DNA of 42,403 bases from the NCBI GenBank assembly GCA_025361845.1, contig JANYJL010000224.1:1-42403 (forward strand), given 5' to 3'. The translations under genes were made by a program, and so were the position numbers. Shown here piece after piece: positions 24,482-33,630 of the stretch. The stretch comes from Rhizobacter sp. GTDB taxonomy: Bacteria > Pseudomonadota > Gammaproteobacteria > Burkholderiales > Burkholderiaceae_C. The notes under the pieces are model-generated. The model saw nothing but the letters and a program-made list of their open reading frames with translations. It was not told the DNA's origin and searched no databases. Within the stretch, counting starts at the first letter, position 1. Every line of letters starts with the position of its first letter.

Positions 24482-25953
24482 ACCGGCGCGCCACCTTCTG
24501 GCTGGGTGCCGCCAGCGCCGCGGACTACCTGGCCCAGATGCTGCTGCCCGCGCTGCTGGTGCGCACACTGGCACCCGAAGAATTCGGGGGCTATCGCATC
24601 CTCTGGATGACGGCGCAAACGGCGGCGCTCGTGTTGTCCTTGAACATGGCCCTGAACCTGATCTACCTCGCGCCACGCCATCCGCTGGAGCGCCGTGGCG
24701 CCTTGTTGGGCAACACGCTCACGTACCTGGTGCTGGTGGGTAGCTTGGCGGGCCTGTTCGCGACACCCTTGCTGCGCCTGTTGGCCGGGCCGCATGTGCA
24801 GCAGCTGTTTCCTCCGTGGGCCGTTCCCATCTTCGTCTGCGCCTGGATGGCGTCCCTGCCCTTCGACCACATCGGCCTGATCGCGGGCCAGCCTCGCAGC
24901 CAGGCCCGGCTGGCCATGGTCCAGACGCTCTTGCGGGTGACCCTGCTCGGTGGTGCGGCGTGGTTCACGAAGAGTCTGAACGGCATCGTGATCGGCATGA
25001 TCACGCTCGCCGCGGCGCGTTTGTGCCTGGTGGTGTGGTTTGCCCGATCGAGCCGCGCCTTCGGCAGCCTGCGCCTCGATGCCCGGCTGGCCTCGACCCA
25101 GGTGCGCTACGGCATCGGCTTCGGCCTCGGCGCCAGCCTCTTTGCGCTGCGGGGTCAAGCTGACGCCTGGGTCGCTGCGAGCTTGTTCGATCCGGCCGGC
25201 GTGGCGACGATCTCGATCGCGCTGGCCATCGTTCCCATCATCAGCGTGATACGCCAGACCTTCACCAGCGCCACGGTGTCCGAGGTCGCGCGGCTGTTCG
25301 CTGCTGGCGAACTGCAGGCTGCATTGCAGGTCAACCGCCGAGCGAACCTGGCGACAGCACTGGTGGTGTTCCCGCTCATCGGTGCGTTCGTGGCGGTGGC
25401 GCCCGATGCGATCTCGCTGGTGTACACACCGGCCTACCTGAACGCCGCATGGCCTGCGCGTTTCTACGCGATTGCGTATGCGGTGTGTGTGCTGGAGATG
25501 AGCACCGTCGTGCAGGCCCTCGGCGACGGCCGCTTCGTGATGCGTTCGGGCGTCGTGCTGCTCGTCGGTGGCAGCGCCGCTGCTTACCTGGGTGCCAGCC
25601 ACGCCGGCTTGCCGGGCATCGCATTGGGCAGCCTGGCCGCGATGTGGCTGGGCTCCGCCTGGAACATCGCCCACGTCGCGGCCCGTTGCAACACGGCTTG
25701 GGCATCGATCCAGGCTTGGCGCGAGATGGTTTGGCTGGGCGGCCTCACCGCGATCGCAGCCACCGTGACGGGTTTCGGCCTGTCCCACATTGCGGTCGGC
25801 AGCGCACTGGCGCGGGTGGTCTGTGGCTCGGCAAGTTTTGCCGCCTTGTACATCGGCATGGCGGCACTTTGGAGAACGACACGCACGCTCTACACGAACC
25901 CGTGGCTCCGCCGCAGCGCGTACGCGCCGCCGTTGGCCGGTTCACACCCCTGA
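24478..25953 (+). CDS. Wzx-like polysaccharide flippase / oligosaccharide transporter
   Basis: This inner-membrane protein of 491 residues has about 12 to 14 hydrophobic segments across its length, in the polysaccharide transporter/MATE-like superfamily that flips lipid-linked repeat units to the periplasm. Typical features are an N-terminal helix pair (FWLGAASAADYLAQMLLPALLVRTL), an EEFGGYRIL segment, and a second bundle from about residue 205 starting YGIGFGLGASLFALRGQADAWV. GTG 24478 overlaps the preceding stop (GTGA). The combination with a Wzy-like protein and the EpsF chain-length protein indicates a Wzx/Wzy-dependent pathway. Confidence 0.85.
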   Translation: MNRRATFWLGAASAADYLAQMLLPALLVRTLAPEEFGGYRILWMTAQTAALVLSLNMALNLIYLAPRHPLERRGALLGNTLTYLVLVGSLAGLFATPLLRLLAGPHVQQLFPPWAVPIFVCAWMASLPFDHIGLIAGQPRSQARLAMVQTLLRVTLLGGAAWFTKSLNGIVIGMITLAAARLCLVVWFARSSRAFGSLRLDARLASTQVRYGIGFGLGASLFALRGQADAWVAASLFDPAGVATISIALAIVPIISVIRQTFTSATVSEVARLFAAGELQAALQVNRRANLATALVVFPLIGAFVAVAPDAISLVYTPAYLNAAWPARFYAIAYAVCVLEMSTVVQALGDGRFVMRSGVVLLVGGSAAAYLGASHAGLPGIALGSLAAMWLGSAWNIAHVAARCNTAWASIQAWREMVWLGGLTAIAATVTGFGLSHIAVGSALARVVCGSASFAALYIGMAALWRTTRTLYTNPWLRRSAYAPPLAGSHP

Positions 25954-25979
25954 CACCGCAACACGCGACAGTTCGAGCC

Positions 25980-26771
25980 ATGCCAGCCGACCGCCAACGC
26001 CTGCAACAAGGCTTCGAACTCGCCCGCCTTTTCTTCGAACTCGCCACGAGCTTCGGGGCTGCCACCGCCTGGCACATCGCGCGCAGCCTGCGGCATGCGA
26101 TGCGCAAGTCGGGGCGCACCATGCTCGCTGTTCCCGGGCTCTCCGCCGGCGTTGAATTGCGTGGATTGAGCAGCGACGCCGCCACCTTCATCCAGATCTT
26201 CCTGCGCGGCGACCTCGATTTCGCGGTGCCGGGGCCGGCACCCCAAACCATCGTCGATGTCGGCGCGAACATCGGTCTCGCTTCGCTGTATCTGGCACGG
26301 CGCTTTCCCGCCGCCCGCATCGTCGCCATCGAGTTCGAGGCCGAGAACTTTGAGCAACTGCGCCGCAACACCGCGGCCTATCCCAACATCGAGTGCGTGC
26401 ATGCCGGGCTCTGGCCACACGACGGCGTCGTCGCCGTGGCCAACCCGGGCGCGGCGAAGTGGGCGCATGTGCCCACCGCAGCGGCGGACGATCGTGGCGC
26501 CACCGAAGCCGTCCGCGCCGTCAGTATGGAGACGCTGATGGCCGAGCGAGGCATCGCTTCCATCGACTTGCTGAAGATCGACATCGAGGGCAGCGAGTAC
26601 GAGTTGTTCGAAGCGGCGCCCGACTGGATGAACCGGGTGCGAACCGTGGCGATCGAGTTGCACGACCATCTGCGCCCCGGCGCCGGCGCCCGCTTCCTGG
26701 CCGCCCTGCGCGCGCGGCCCGTGCTGCTGGCCAGCCGTGGCGAATACCTGATCTGCACCTTCACCGGCTGA
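25980..26771 (+). CDS. FkbM-family methyltransferase
   Basis: This 263-residue SAM-dependent methyltransferase probably acts on a sugar hydroxyl of the exopolysaccharide. The SAM site is visible as IVDVGANIGLASLYLARRFP near residue 90, followed by IVAIEFEAENFEQLRRN. The FkbM family signature IDLLKIDIEGSEYELFEAA is near 195. The first 80 residues form a helical N-terminal extension. It begins 26 bases after the flippase gene, so it lies in the same operon but is not overlapped. The frame is open far upstream, but that part overlaps the flippase gene and is rejected. Confidence 0.9.
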   Translation: MPADRQRLQQGFELARLFFELATSFGAATAWHIARSLRHAMRKSGRTMLAVPGLSAGVELRGLSSDAATFIQIFLRGDLDFAVPGPAPQTIVDVGANIGLASLYLARRFPAARIVAIEFEAENFEQLRRNTAAYPNIECVHAGLWPHDGVVAVANPGAAKWAHVPTAAADDRGATEAVRAVSMETLMAERGIASIDLLKIDIEGSEYELFEAAPDWMNRVRTVAIELHDHLRPGAGARFLAALRARPVLLASRGEYLICTFTG

Positions 26772-26777
26772 GCGGCG

Positions 26778-27812
26778 ATGGACGCGCCCCTGGTAAGTGT
26801 GGTGATGCCGGTCTACGGTGTCGAAAAGTATGTCGGCGCGGCGATTCACAGCGTGCTCAGCCAGACGCTGCCCCAGTTCGAGCTGATCGTGGTGGACGAC
26901 TGCACGCCCGACGGCAGCATGGCGGTGGTTCGTTCGTTCGACGACCGTCGCGTGCGCATCGTTCGGCACCAGCGCAACCTGGGCCTGGCCGCGGCGCGGA
27001 ATACCGGCATCGCCAACGCACGCGGCCAGTTCATTGCACTGCTCGACTCCGACGATGTGTCGCCACCGCTGCGTCTGGCCACACAGGTGGCTGCGCTTCA
27101 GGCCGACACCCATCTCGTCGGCTGCGGCGGTCGAATGCAGTACATGAATCCGGAAGGGCTGCTGTATGGCCCGGTCCATCAACCGGAGGCCGAGTCCGCG
27201 CGCATCCCGCCGACCTTGCTGTTCCGTAACGCGTTCTTCGTGTCGAGCATGATGTTTCGCCGGCGGGTGTTCGAGACGCTGCGTTACCGCACCGACTACC
27301 GCATGGCCGAAGACTACGAGTTCATGGTTCGCGCAGCGCGCCTCGGGCGGATGTGCAACTTGCCAGAGTTGCTGCTGCACTACCGCATCCACCCCACCAG
27401 CCTGACTTCGACAAAACCCCAACTGATGGACGAATGCCGGCAACGCATCGCGACCGAGCAGTTGCGGTTGATGGGGCTGGAACCCAGCCCGTTCGAACTG
27501 GGGCTGCATCTGCACGCCGCAAATCCCGGCGCCCCGGTGAGCCGCCAGAAGCTCGGTGAGGTGTTCGATTGGCTGCGGAAGCTGTCGCTGGTCAACCATG
27601 CGGTGCAGATCTACCCGCAGCAGGCCCTCGACGACGTGATCGCCAGCAGCTGGTTCGAGGTGTGCACTCTCGCCTCCGGCCTGGGGCCGCAGGTTCTCGC
27701 GGGCTACTTCGGCAAGCGCCTGGAAGGCCGTGCCCGCATCCCAGCTCGCAGACTGATGAACTTCGCGATCAAGTCGCTGCTTCAGCTGAACAGAGAATCC
27801 TTGCGACGCTGA
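26778..27812 (+). CDS. GT2-family glycosyltransferase
   Basis: This GT-A inverting glycosyltransferase of 344 residues uses a nucleotide sugar and a divalent metal. It opens with VSVVMPVYGVEKYVGAAI, then has the nucleotide-binding VVDDCTPDGS, RNLGLAAARNTGI, and the metal-binding DSDD near residue 92. The acceptor-side aspartate lies in AEDYEF near residue 177. The last 130 residues are an additional helical region. It is the final gene of the plus-strand run from 20725 and starts 7 bases after the methyltransferase. It converges on epsI with a short hairpin between them. Confidence 0.92.
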   Translation: MDAPLVSVVMPVYGVEKYVGAAIHSVLSQTLPQFELIVVDDCTPDGSMAVVRSFDDRRVRIVRHQRNLGLAAARNTGIANARGQFIALLDSDDVSPPLRLATQVAALQADTHLVGCGGRMQYMNPEGLLYGPVHQPEAESARIPPTLLFRNAFFVSSMMFRRRVFETLRYRTDYRMAEDYEFMVRAARLGRMCNLPELLLHYRIHPTSLTSTKPQLMDECRQRIATEQLRLMGLEPSPFELGLHLHAANPGAPVSRQKLGEVFDWLRKLSLVNHAVQIYPQQALDDVIASSWFEVCTLASGLGPQVLAGYFGKRLEGRARIPARRLMNFAIKSLLQLNRESLRR

Positions 27813-27830
27813 GCAGCGTGTGCTGACCGA

Positions 27831-27846
27831 CGGCGCTCAGGCGCCG
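27831..27846. terminator. Candidate hairpin between convergent operons, overlapping the 3' end of epsI
   Basis: CGGCGC at 27831-27836 and GCGCCG at 27841-27846 form a perfect 6-bp stem with a TCAG loop, just between the convergent GT2 and epsI genes. A second small stem, ACGCT/AGCGT, lies immediately before it. Neither has a T-run, so a bidirectional stop of transcription is plausible but not proved; the stem also overlaps the end of the epsI coding sequence. Confidence 0.35.
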
Positions 27847-28511
27847 GAGCCACCAGCCAACTGGTGACGAACTGGCGCGCTGACCGCGCCGAGCAGACCG
27901 CGCAGGAATTCGTCTTGCGCAGCAAAGCTGGCCGGGGCATCCCTCGAGATGCTGGAAACGCGCACCAGCAAACCGTCGGGGATCTTGCCCGCCAGGCCAT
28001 AGCCGATCTGCGCGATCAATCGGTCGAGCCGCCCGATGACCACCCGGTCCCCCATCGTGAACCAGTAGGACACCGGCTCCGAACGATCAGCCTTCTCGGC
28101 ATGCATGCGCACCAGCGGCACCGAGGCGCCTGCCGCGTTCAACGTGTCCTTGTGCACGTCGCGCACGATGAAACCCTGCGCGGTGTAGCAAACCTCCTGG
28201 CGGTGCGCCTTCAGGCTGTCGGACTGGTCACCACCGTAGGCCACCACCAGCATCATGCGTTCGCCTCGATCGTTCACGTAGGCCCGCGAGACGATCTGGC
28301 CGTAGAGCTTGTCCAGGTTCTGCTGCACGTCGGGCGTGGGCGAAATGGGAATCACGCTGGCATCGACACGCCAGCCACCGAACTGCGCGGGGATCAGGGC
28401 TTCGAGTTGAAAGCCCGGGTTGGCCACGGCAACAGGGCGCCACGCACTGGCCAGCGCGGCGCAACAGAGCATTGCGACACCCGCAATCCACGAGACGGGT
28501 TTCACGTTCAT
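27837..28511 (-). CDS. epsI: Exosortase-associated protein EpsI
   Basis: This membrane-anchored periplasmic protein of 224 residues is the usual partner of exosortases in EPS loci. It has an N-terminal hydrophobic segment (about 8-25) and an EpsI domain with FGGWRVD, YVNDRGERMMLVVAYGGDQ, AHRQEVCYTAQGF and SYWFTMGD. The conserved Cys in EVCYTAQGF is present. Its start overlaps the xrtB stop by 4 bases (ATGA). The molecular role of EpsI is not established; it is proposed to help the exosortase or the polysaccharide side of sorting. It is the last gene of the epsD-E-F-G-xrtB-epsI operon. Confidence 0.93.
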   Translation of the reverse strand: MNVKPVSWIAGVAMLCCAALASAWRPVAVANPGFQLEALIPAQFGGWRVDASVIPISPTPDVQQNLDKLYGQIVSRAYVNDRGERMMLVVAYGGDQSDSLKAHRQEVCYTAQGFIVRDVHKDTLNAAGASVPLVRMHAEKADRSEPVSYWFTMGDRVVIGRLDRLIAQIGYGLAGKIPDGLLVRVSSISRDAPASFAAQDEFLRGLLGAVSAPVRHQLAGGSGA

Positions 28512-29383
28512 TCGGCACTCCGGCTCGGGCGCATCACACGCTTCATCAATTCATCCATGCCCAGCAAGGCCAGCAGCGCGAAGACGAAGAGCAAGACGCC
28601 GGAGGTGCTGTGCAGGAAGCCCTGCCCCGCTTCGTCGCCGAAGTGGTAAGTGATGAGGATCAACACCATCACGCGAACCACGTTGGCGACACAGGCGATG
28701 GGCACGATGGCGGCCAGCAGCACCCCGTTTCGCAGCCAGCCTTTCTGGTAGGTGAGGTGCATGTAGAGCACGCCGAGCGCGGCGAGCGAATAGATCGAGT
28801 TCAACCCCGAACAGGCGTCGGCCACGAGCATGCGATAGGGCCCGATCGAGATGACGACCCCGTCGCGCGCGATCGGGTAGCCCGCGTGGTACAGCAAGGT
28901 CTCGGCCGCGACCGACACGTACTGCTTGAGCCGCGAGGTCATCGCCACCAGCACGAAGCCCGGCAGCGGAATCATGAACACGAGAAAGAGCAAGGGGAAC
29001 CACAAGGCGCGCAGCGCCGCCGGGCCCCAGACCAGCAACAGCACACCGGCGAGGATCGGAATGTGCGCCGTGACCTCGAACAGGGGCAGGTTCTGCGAAC
29101 GACCGACGAAGTAGAAAAACAAGCCGATGAACAGGACGATGCCACCCGCCACCGGCGCACCGGCCGTCGGCAGGACTTGAAGCTCCTCGCGCTTGCGCCA
29201 GGCGAGCCACCAGAAAACCAGGGTGACGATGATGCCGTGCTCATAGGCCTCGTCGTTCCAGAGCGTGCCATTCAGGCGCAGGTAGGTCGGCAGCAGCAGG
29301 GCCAGCACGCCCAGGGCCAGCGGCGCCCAGGCCAGCAGGGCGGGCAGCGGGCGGGCCGGCACTTGTTCGAGGACAGAAGACAT
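28508..29383 (-). CDS. xrtB: Exosortase B
   Basis: This inner-membrane cysteine transpeptidase of 291 residues is predicted to cut PEP-CTERM proteins at the PEP box and pass them on toward the cell surface. About eight membrane helices are present. The three active residues are clear: Cys191 in ADACSGLNS, Arg237 in ANVVRVMVL and His258 in FLHSTSG. Assignment to type B rather than A rests on the surrounding epsD/E/F/G genes and EpsI type, a mixture of sequence and context. Two PEP-CTERM proteins in the window, at 5125 and 12818, are candidate substrates. Confidence 0.92.
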   Translation of the reverse strand: MSSVLEQVPARPLPALLAWAPLALGVLALLLPTYLRLNGTLWNDEAYEHGIIVTLVFWWLAWRKREELQVLPTAGAPVAGGIVLFIGLFFYFVGRSQNLPLFEVTAHIPILAGVLLLVWGPAALRALWFPLLFLVFMIPLPGFVLVAMTSRLKQYVSVAAETLLYHAGYPIARDGVVISIGPYRMLVADACSGLNSIYSLAALGVLYMHLTYQKGWLRNGVLLAAIVPIACVANVVRVMVLILITYHFGDEAGQGFLHSTSGVLLFVFALLALLGMDELMKRVMRPSRSAE

Positions 29384-29393
29384 GGTGTGGGTT

Positions 29394-30395
29394 TCAGCGT
29401 TCGTTCATGACGCCGCCGAGCACTTCGACGCTGTGCCGCGTGAGTTTGTCGGACAGGCGCTGCGCATCGGCCAGGCGGGTGCGGTTGCGCCGCGTCACGA
29501 GCAGGCAGCCGCTGGCGCGCACGGCGGCCGTCAGCGCTTCGCTGTACTGCGATGCGGGGGGCGTGTCGATCAGGATGAAGGCATAGCGCTGAGCGAGCAC
29601 GCCGAGCAACTGCGCAAATTGCCGGCGCTCCAGCAACGCCTGCGCATCGGGCTTGGCCGAGCCCGCCGGCAGCAGGTGCAAGCGTGGCTGGCCGGGTACG
29701 GCGCGGATGGGGGCGCGGGCCACGTCACGCGCCAGGTAGTCGGTCAGGCCGCTGCGGTTATCGACACCGAAGAAGGTGTGCATCGATGGCTTGCGCAGGT
29801 CGGCATCGATGACCAGCGTGTCTTCGTCGAGCTGGGCCAGCTGCATTGCGAGGTGCGCACAGACATGGCTGCGGCCTTCACCGTCGCCATGGCTCACGAT
29901 GGCCAGCGTGCGCTGTTCGGGCTCAGGGCCGAACCAGCGCAACACGAGCTGCGAGCGCACCGAGCGGAACACTTCGGCTTGCGCATCGCGGCCCTGCGTG
30001 GGCAGCAGCACCGCCGCTTCTTCGTCGAAGGTGGAAGGAATGAAATCGACATCGAACTGCCGTGCCAAAGCCAGGTCGATGTCGGCACGCACCACCATGC
30101 CGAGCGCGATCGCCAACTCGCCGAAGCGCCGCGGGTTTTGCGCCTGCTGCGCGAGCACGGCATCGACCTGCGGCGCTTCGAGCCGGCCCAGCTCGACCAG
30201 GATGTTGCCGAGCCGGCTCATTGGGACACCTTCGTGCTGCGCACTTCGGTATTCGCCCTTGGAGCGGCCCGGCGGGCTCATGCCGACAGTCGCACCTGCA
30301 GGCGCGGAGGCCGGGTTATCTTCGTGTTTGCCGGTGGACGGATCGAAGATGGTTTCGGGCCAATCAGCCGGTGCGATTTTCAGATTGCGTGCCAC
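29394..30395 (-). CDS. epsG: EpsG-type chain-length determinant tyrosine kinase
   Basis: This cytoplasmic protein of 333 residues is of the CpsD/BY-kinase type and works with EpsF on chain length and export. An N-terminal region has LGNILVELGRL and GELAIALGMV, a GspE-N-like domain seen in EpsG. The nucleotide fold carries GDGEGRS (about 170-176), VIDADLRKP (about 195-203) and FILIDTPP. The Walker A lysine is replaced by arginine, which I recall as common in EpsG proteins. No C-terminal tyrosine cluster is seen. GTG 30395 has a strong GGGGAG ribosome binding site 5 bases ahead and starts one base after the epsF stop; ATG 30419 is an alternative. Confidence 0.88.
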   Translation of the reverse strand: MARNLKIAPADWPETIFDPSTGKHEDNPASAPAGATVGMSPPGRSKGEYRSAQHEGVPMSRLGNILVELGRLEAPQVDAVLAQQAQNPRRFGELAIALGMVVRADIDLALARQFDVDFIPSTFDEEAAVLLPTQGRDAQAEVFRSVRSQLVLRWFGPEPEQRTLAIVSHGDGEGRSHVCAHLAMQLAQLDEDTLVIDADLRKPSMHTFFGVDNRSGLTDYLARDVARAPIRAVPGQPRLHLLPAGSAKPDAQALLERRQFAQLLGVLAQRYAFILIDTPPASQYSEALTAAVRASGCLLVTRRNRTRLADAQRLSDKLTRHSVEVLGGVMNER

Positions 30396-30396
30396 G

Positions 30397-31812
30397 TCAG
30401 CTCCCCTGCGGCGCGGCAATCGGGCCGCGCCATGCCAAGGCAGCCGGGTCGCGGCGGCGCGGCGCGGCGCGCGGAACAGAGCCGAGCATCGGCAACTTCA
30501 GGCCCGCTTCCAGATCGTCGGCACTGCGTATGCGGCGGTCAACCAGTTCCACCAGGAACGCCGCGGCCAATCCCATCAACAGACCGAGCACCCCGCTCAG
30601 CATCAGGTTGCGTTGCACTTTCGGGCTGCTCGGTTCACCGGGCACCGCGGCCGAGTTCAGGATGTAGGCATTGGTCTGCGTGTTCTGGCTTTCCAGGCGC
30701 GTCTGCGCCAGGCGCTGCAAGGCCACGTCGAACACACGTTGAGCGTTTTCGGCTTCGCGTTGCAAGGTCGACATCTCGTCACGCTGCTGCTTGATCTGCA
30801 ACACACGTTGCTTCTGCGCCGCGACAGCGTTGCGCACGCCGCCCTCGCGCCGGTCCGACACCGCGGCCACCGTGGCCACGCTGACATTCGCATTGCCGAG
30901 TTCGGTTTGCAGTCGCTCGCGCAGGCTTGCCAGTTCGGCTTGCAGGCGCTCGAGCGTCGGGTGGGCGGCGCCGTACACCTGGCTGGCTTCCTGCAAACGT
31001 GTTTCGGTGCGCAGCAACTCGGAGCGCAGGTTCTGCACCACCGGTGTCGAGCCCACTTCGGGCACGCTGCTCACGCTGGCGGTGCTGGTGTCGGAGCGCG
31101 AGCGGGAGTCGACCGATTGCGACTGCGCCAGCACCAATTGCTGCGACAGTTCCTGCAAGCGGATGCTCTCCACATCGAGCCGTTCGTCGTTGGCGACGAT
31201 GCCGTTGCGTTGCTGATAGGCCGACACCTTGGCCTGCGCGGTTTCGAGGTCGGCGCGCAGGCTTTTCAACTGTTCGTCGAACCACGAGGCGTAGAGCTTC
31301 GACGGCTGGTTGCGCAGCTCCAGGCTGGTGGCGATGTAGGTCTTGGCGAAGGCCTCGACCACCTGGGCCGCGAACTGCGGATCGGTGCCCGTGAAGCTCA
31401 AGGCCACGACCGAGCTTTCGCGCGAGGGTTTCACTTCGAGCTTCTTCGTCAGCAGGCCTGCGAAGTAAGCGTCGACGGAGCCGATTCCCTGTGTAGTGTC
31501 CCGCCACTGCTGAACGGCGGAGGGGTTGCGGTCGATGCCCAGGGACTTCACCACCTCCCGAGCCACACGCTCGCTTTGCAAGACGTCAATCTGCGTCGCG
31601 AGATAGGTCTGCGCGAGCATCGGCGTGCCGGCGCTGGCGCCGCTGCCCAGCGCGTCGGTCCCGCGCGGCTCGATCACCATCGTCGTCGTCGCCGTGTACT
31701 GCTTGGGCAACAGCGCCGTGATGCCCGCGGTGGCGCCCACCATCGCGCCGCACACCAGCACCACCACCCACCAACGGGCGACGATCACGCGCAAGAATTG
31801 ACCGAGGTTCAA
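30397..31812 (-). CDS. epsF: EpsF chain-length determinant (Wzz/PCP family)
   Basis: This 471-residue inner-membrane polysaccharide co-polymerase regulates chain length and couples to EpsG and the EpsE exporter. It has an N-terminal membrane helix (about 14-35), a Wzz domain beginning KQYTATTTMVIEPRG, a long periplasmic coiled-coil region (about 180-385, LRADLETAQAKVSAYQQRNG and similar), and a second membrane helix at about 404-425 after a Pro-rich PGEPSSPKVQRN. The C-terminal tail is basic and cytoplasmic. It overlaps epsE by 4 bases at its start. Confidence 0.92.
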   Translation of the reverse strand: MNLGQFLRVIVARWWVVVLVCGAMVGATAGITALLPKQYTATTTMVIEPRGTDALGSGASAGTPMLAQTYLATQIDVLQSERVAREVVKSLGIDRNPSAVQQWRDTTQGIGSVDAYFAGLLTKKLEVKPSRESSVVALSFTGTDPQFAAQVVEAFAKTYIATSLELRNQPSKLYASWFDEQLKSLRADLETAQAKVSAYQQRNGIVANDERLDVESIRLQELSQQLVLAQSQSVDSRSRSDTSTASVSSVPEVGSTPVVQNLRSELLRTETRLQEASQVYGAAHPTLERLQAELASLRERLQTELGNANVSVATVAAVSDRREGGVRNAVAAQKQRVLQIKQQRDEMSTLQREAENAQRVFDVALQRLAQTRLESQNTQTNAYILNSAAVPGEPSSPKVQRNLMLSGVLGLLMGLAAAFLVELVDRRIRSADDLEAGLKLPMLGSVPRAAPRRRDPAALAWRGPIAAPQGS

Positions 31813-32630
31813 AACAGACTCTCCCGCACATAGATCACGTCATCGGCTTGCAACTGGGTGTCGAGTTTCACGTCGAGCGTGCGCAGGCTGCCGTCTTCGG
31901 CCCGCCGCGTGATGCGCAGGTTCTTCTCGGTGCCGCGCTGGGTGAGCCCGCCGCCGGAAGACAGCGCCTGCATCACCGTCATGTCGCGCTCCAGGCGTTG
32001 CATGCCGGGGCGCTGCACTTCACCGTAGATGTAGAACGAGGGCGCACGGTGCACGTAGAGCACGTCGCCAGGCTGCACGACGATGTCGGCCGTGCGCGAG
32101 GCGCCGGGGCGGAACATGTTCACCAGGTCGATCTCGATGTTCTTCGATTCGCCGTTCTCGTAGCGGCTCAGGATCGCCCCGTCGGCACCGCCCGCTCCCA
32201 CGCCGCCCGCCTGCGCGAGCGCACCGCTGACGGTGTAGGTCATGTCGAGCACGTACTGGCCCGGGCGGTTGACATAGCCGAGCACCGCGACCTGCTGGCT
32301 GCGGTACTGCAACAAGGACACGCTGACCTGGGGCTTTTTCAGCACATCCTTTTGTTCGAGGCCGCGCGCGATGAGCTGCTCGACCTGCGCGGTCGTTTTG
32401 CCCGCCACGTCGAACGCGTTCAGGAAGGGGAAGGTGATGCGCCCGTCACCATCGACACGCGTGTCGAGCGTCAACTCGGGGTTCTGGAAGACGCTGATGC
32501 GCAGCTGGTCGCCCGCACCGAGCGCGAGGGTCTTGCCCGACACCGCCGGCTGCGCCAATGCTGGCAGTGCCAGGCACATCGCCAAGCCGGCCGCCAGCAG
32601 GCAGCGCGCGCTCACGAGAAATCGAGACAT
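31809..32630 (-). CDS. epsE: EpsE polysaccharide export protein (Wza/OPX family)
   Basis: This 273-residue protein forms or caps the outer-membrane export channel for the exopolysaccharide. From ATG 32630 it has a signal peptide ending PALAQ, then a Poly_export domain with ALGAGDQLRISVFQNPELT, DGDGRITFPFLN and SLLQYRSQQVAVLGYVNRPG. Two SLBB-like repeats follow, the second with FYIYGEVQRPGMQRL. There is no lipobox and no C-terminal amphipathic helix typical of Wza. Upstream in-frame codons to 32768 overlap epsD in another frame and are not credible. The next start, epsF, overlaps its stop. Confidence 0.92.
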   Translation of the reverse strand: MSRFLVSARCLLAAGLAMCLALPALAQPAVSGKTLALGAGDQLRISVFQNPELTLDTRVDGDGRITFPFLNAFDVAGKTTAQVEQLIARGLEQKDVLKKPQVSVSLLQYRSQQVAVLGYVNRPGQYVLDMTYTVSGALAQAGGVGAGGADGAILSRYENGESKNIEIDLVNMFRPGASRTADIVVQPGDVLYVHRAPSFYIYGEVQRPGMQRLERDMTVMQALSSGGGLTQRGTEKNLRITRRAEDGSLRTLDVKLDTQLQADDVIYVRESLF

Positions 32631-32655
32631 GGGGAGTGAAGATTCGCGAGAGGGC

Positions 32656-33630
32656 TCAGCGCAAGCCGGCCACACCCTTGTCCACCGCTGCCGTACCGCC
32701 GCTGGCAACCACGGGCTCGGCCGCCTTGCCCTGTTCCGTCTTTGCCGGCATGGCAGGCGTGGCCGCATCGCCCGCGGCGGGCAGCTTCAATTCGGCCAGC
32801 TTGGCGAAGTCACCGACGTATTCGATCTTCGCGCTGTCGCGCAGACGCTTGACCTCGGTGCGCGCCAACTCGTCACGCTTGCGCGTGGTCAGGTACTGCT
32901 CGATCAGCGGCGTGGCCTTGGCTTCGTCGAGCGCTTGCTCCTGCGACGCCAGCACCTGCAACACCGTGACCTTGCGGTCGGACAGGAAGACCGCCATCTC
33001 CCCGTTTTTCATGGCGCTGATCGCCGGCACCTGCTGCATCGGCAACTGCTCGGCACCGCGCACGGCCGCATTGCCGGCCACCTGGAACTTGTTCTTCTGC
33101 AACCAGGCCGCCACCTCGGGCATCGACTTGGCGGCAGCCACCACCGACTTGAGTTCGTCCACCCGTTCGGCCGGCAGGTTGGTGGCCAGTTCCTGCAAGC
33201 GGAACACGCGGCGCTGCGAGAACAGGGCCGGGTTGTCGGCGTAGTACTTCTTGACCGCGTCCTCGCCCGGCTTGGCTTGCGCCGTCAAGGTCTTCTGCAC
33301 ATAGGCCTGCGCCAGAATTTGCGCGCGGCTCTGCTCGATCGCCTCCAGCACTTCGGGGTCACGGTCCAGCTTCTTCTCGGTAGCCTGCTGAACCAACAGC
33401 TGCTGTTCGATCAAGCCATCGAGCACCTGTTTGCGGGCCAGATCCTGCTGCGCCGGCGGCACCCCTTGCAAGCGCGAGAGCTGCGCGTTCACTTGATGGA
33501 TCGACAGCTCGCTGCCGTTCACCTTCACGGCCACCTGGGACGCGAGTTTCTTGTCCTTGGCGCCTCCGGAGCAGGCAGACAGCACGACGAGGCAGGCGAG
33601 CAGCGGCACGAAGCGGGGCAGAGCAGTCAT
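32656..33630 (-). CDS. epsD: EpsD-family peptidyl-prolyl isomerase lipoprotein
   Basis: This 324-residue lipoprotein has lipobox LSAC with Cys20. It belongs to the EpsD family, which resembles SurA/parvulin peptidyl-prolyl isomerases. The SurA-like N-terminal part (about 35-115) has VNGSELSIHQVNAQLSRLQG and KQVLDGLIEQQLLVQQA. A rotamase-like part follows, with FRLQELATNLP, and the C-terminus is low-complexity Ala/Pro (about 285-324). It is the first gene of the epsD-E-F-G-xrtB-epsI operon. Helping outer-envelope assembly of the export apparatus is the likely role, by family. Confidence 0.9.
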   Translation of the reverse strand: MTALPRFVPLLACLVVLSACSGGAKDKKLASQVAVKVNGSELSIHQVNAQLSRLQGVPPAQQDLARKQVLDGLIEQQLLVQQATEKKLDRDPEVLEAIEQSRAQILAQAYVQKTLTAQAKPGEDAVKKYYADNPALFSQRRVFRLQELATNLPAERVDELKSVVAAAKSMPEVAAWLQKNKFQVAGNAAVRGAEQLPMQQVPAISAMKNGEMAVFLSDRKVTVLQVLASQEQALDEAKATPLIEQYLTTRKRDELARTEVKRLRDSAKIEYVGDFAKLAELKLPAAGDAATPAMPAKTEQGKAAEPVVASGGTAAVDKGVAGLR

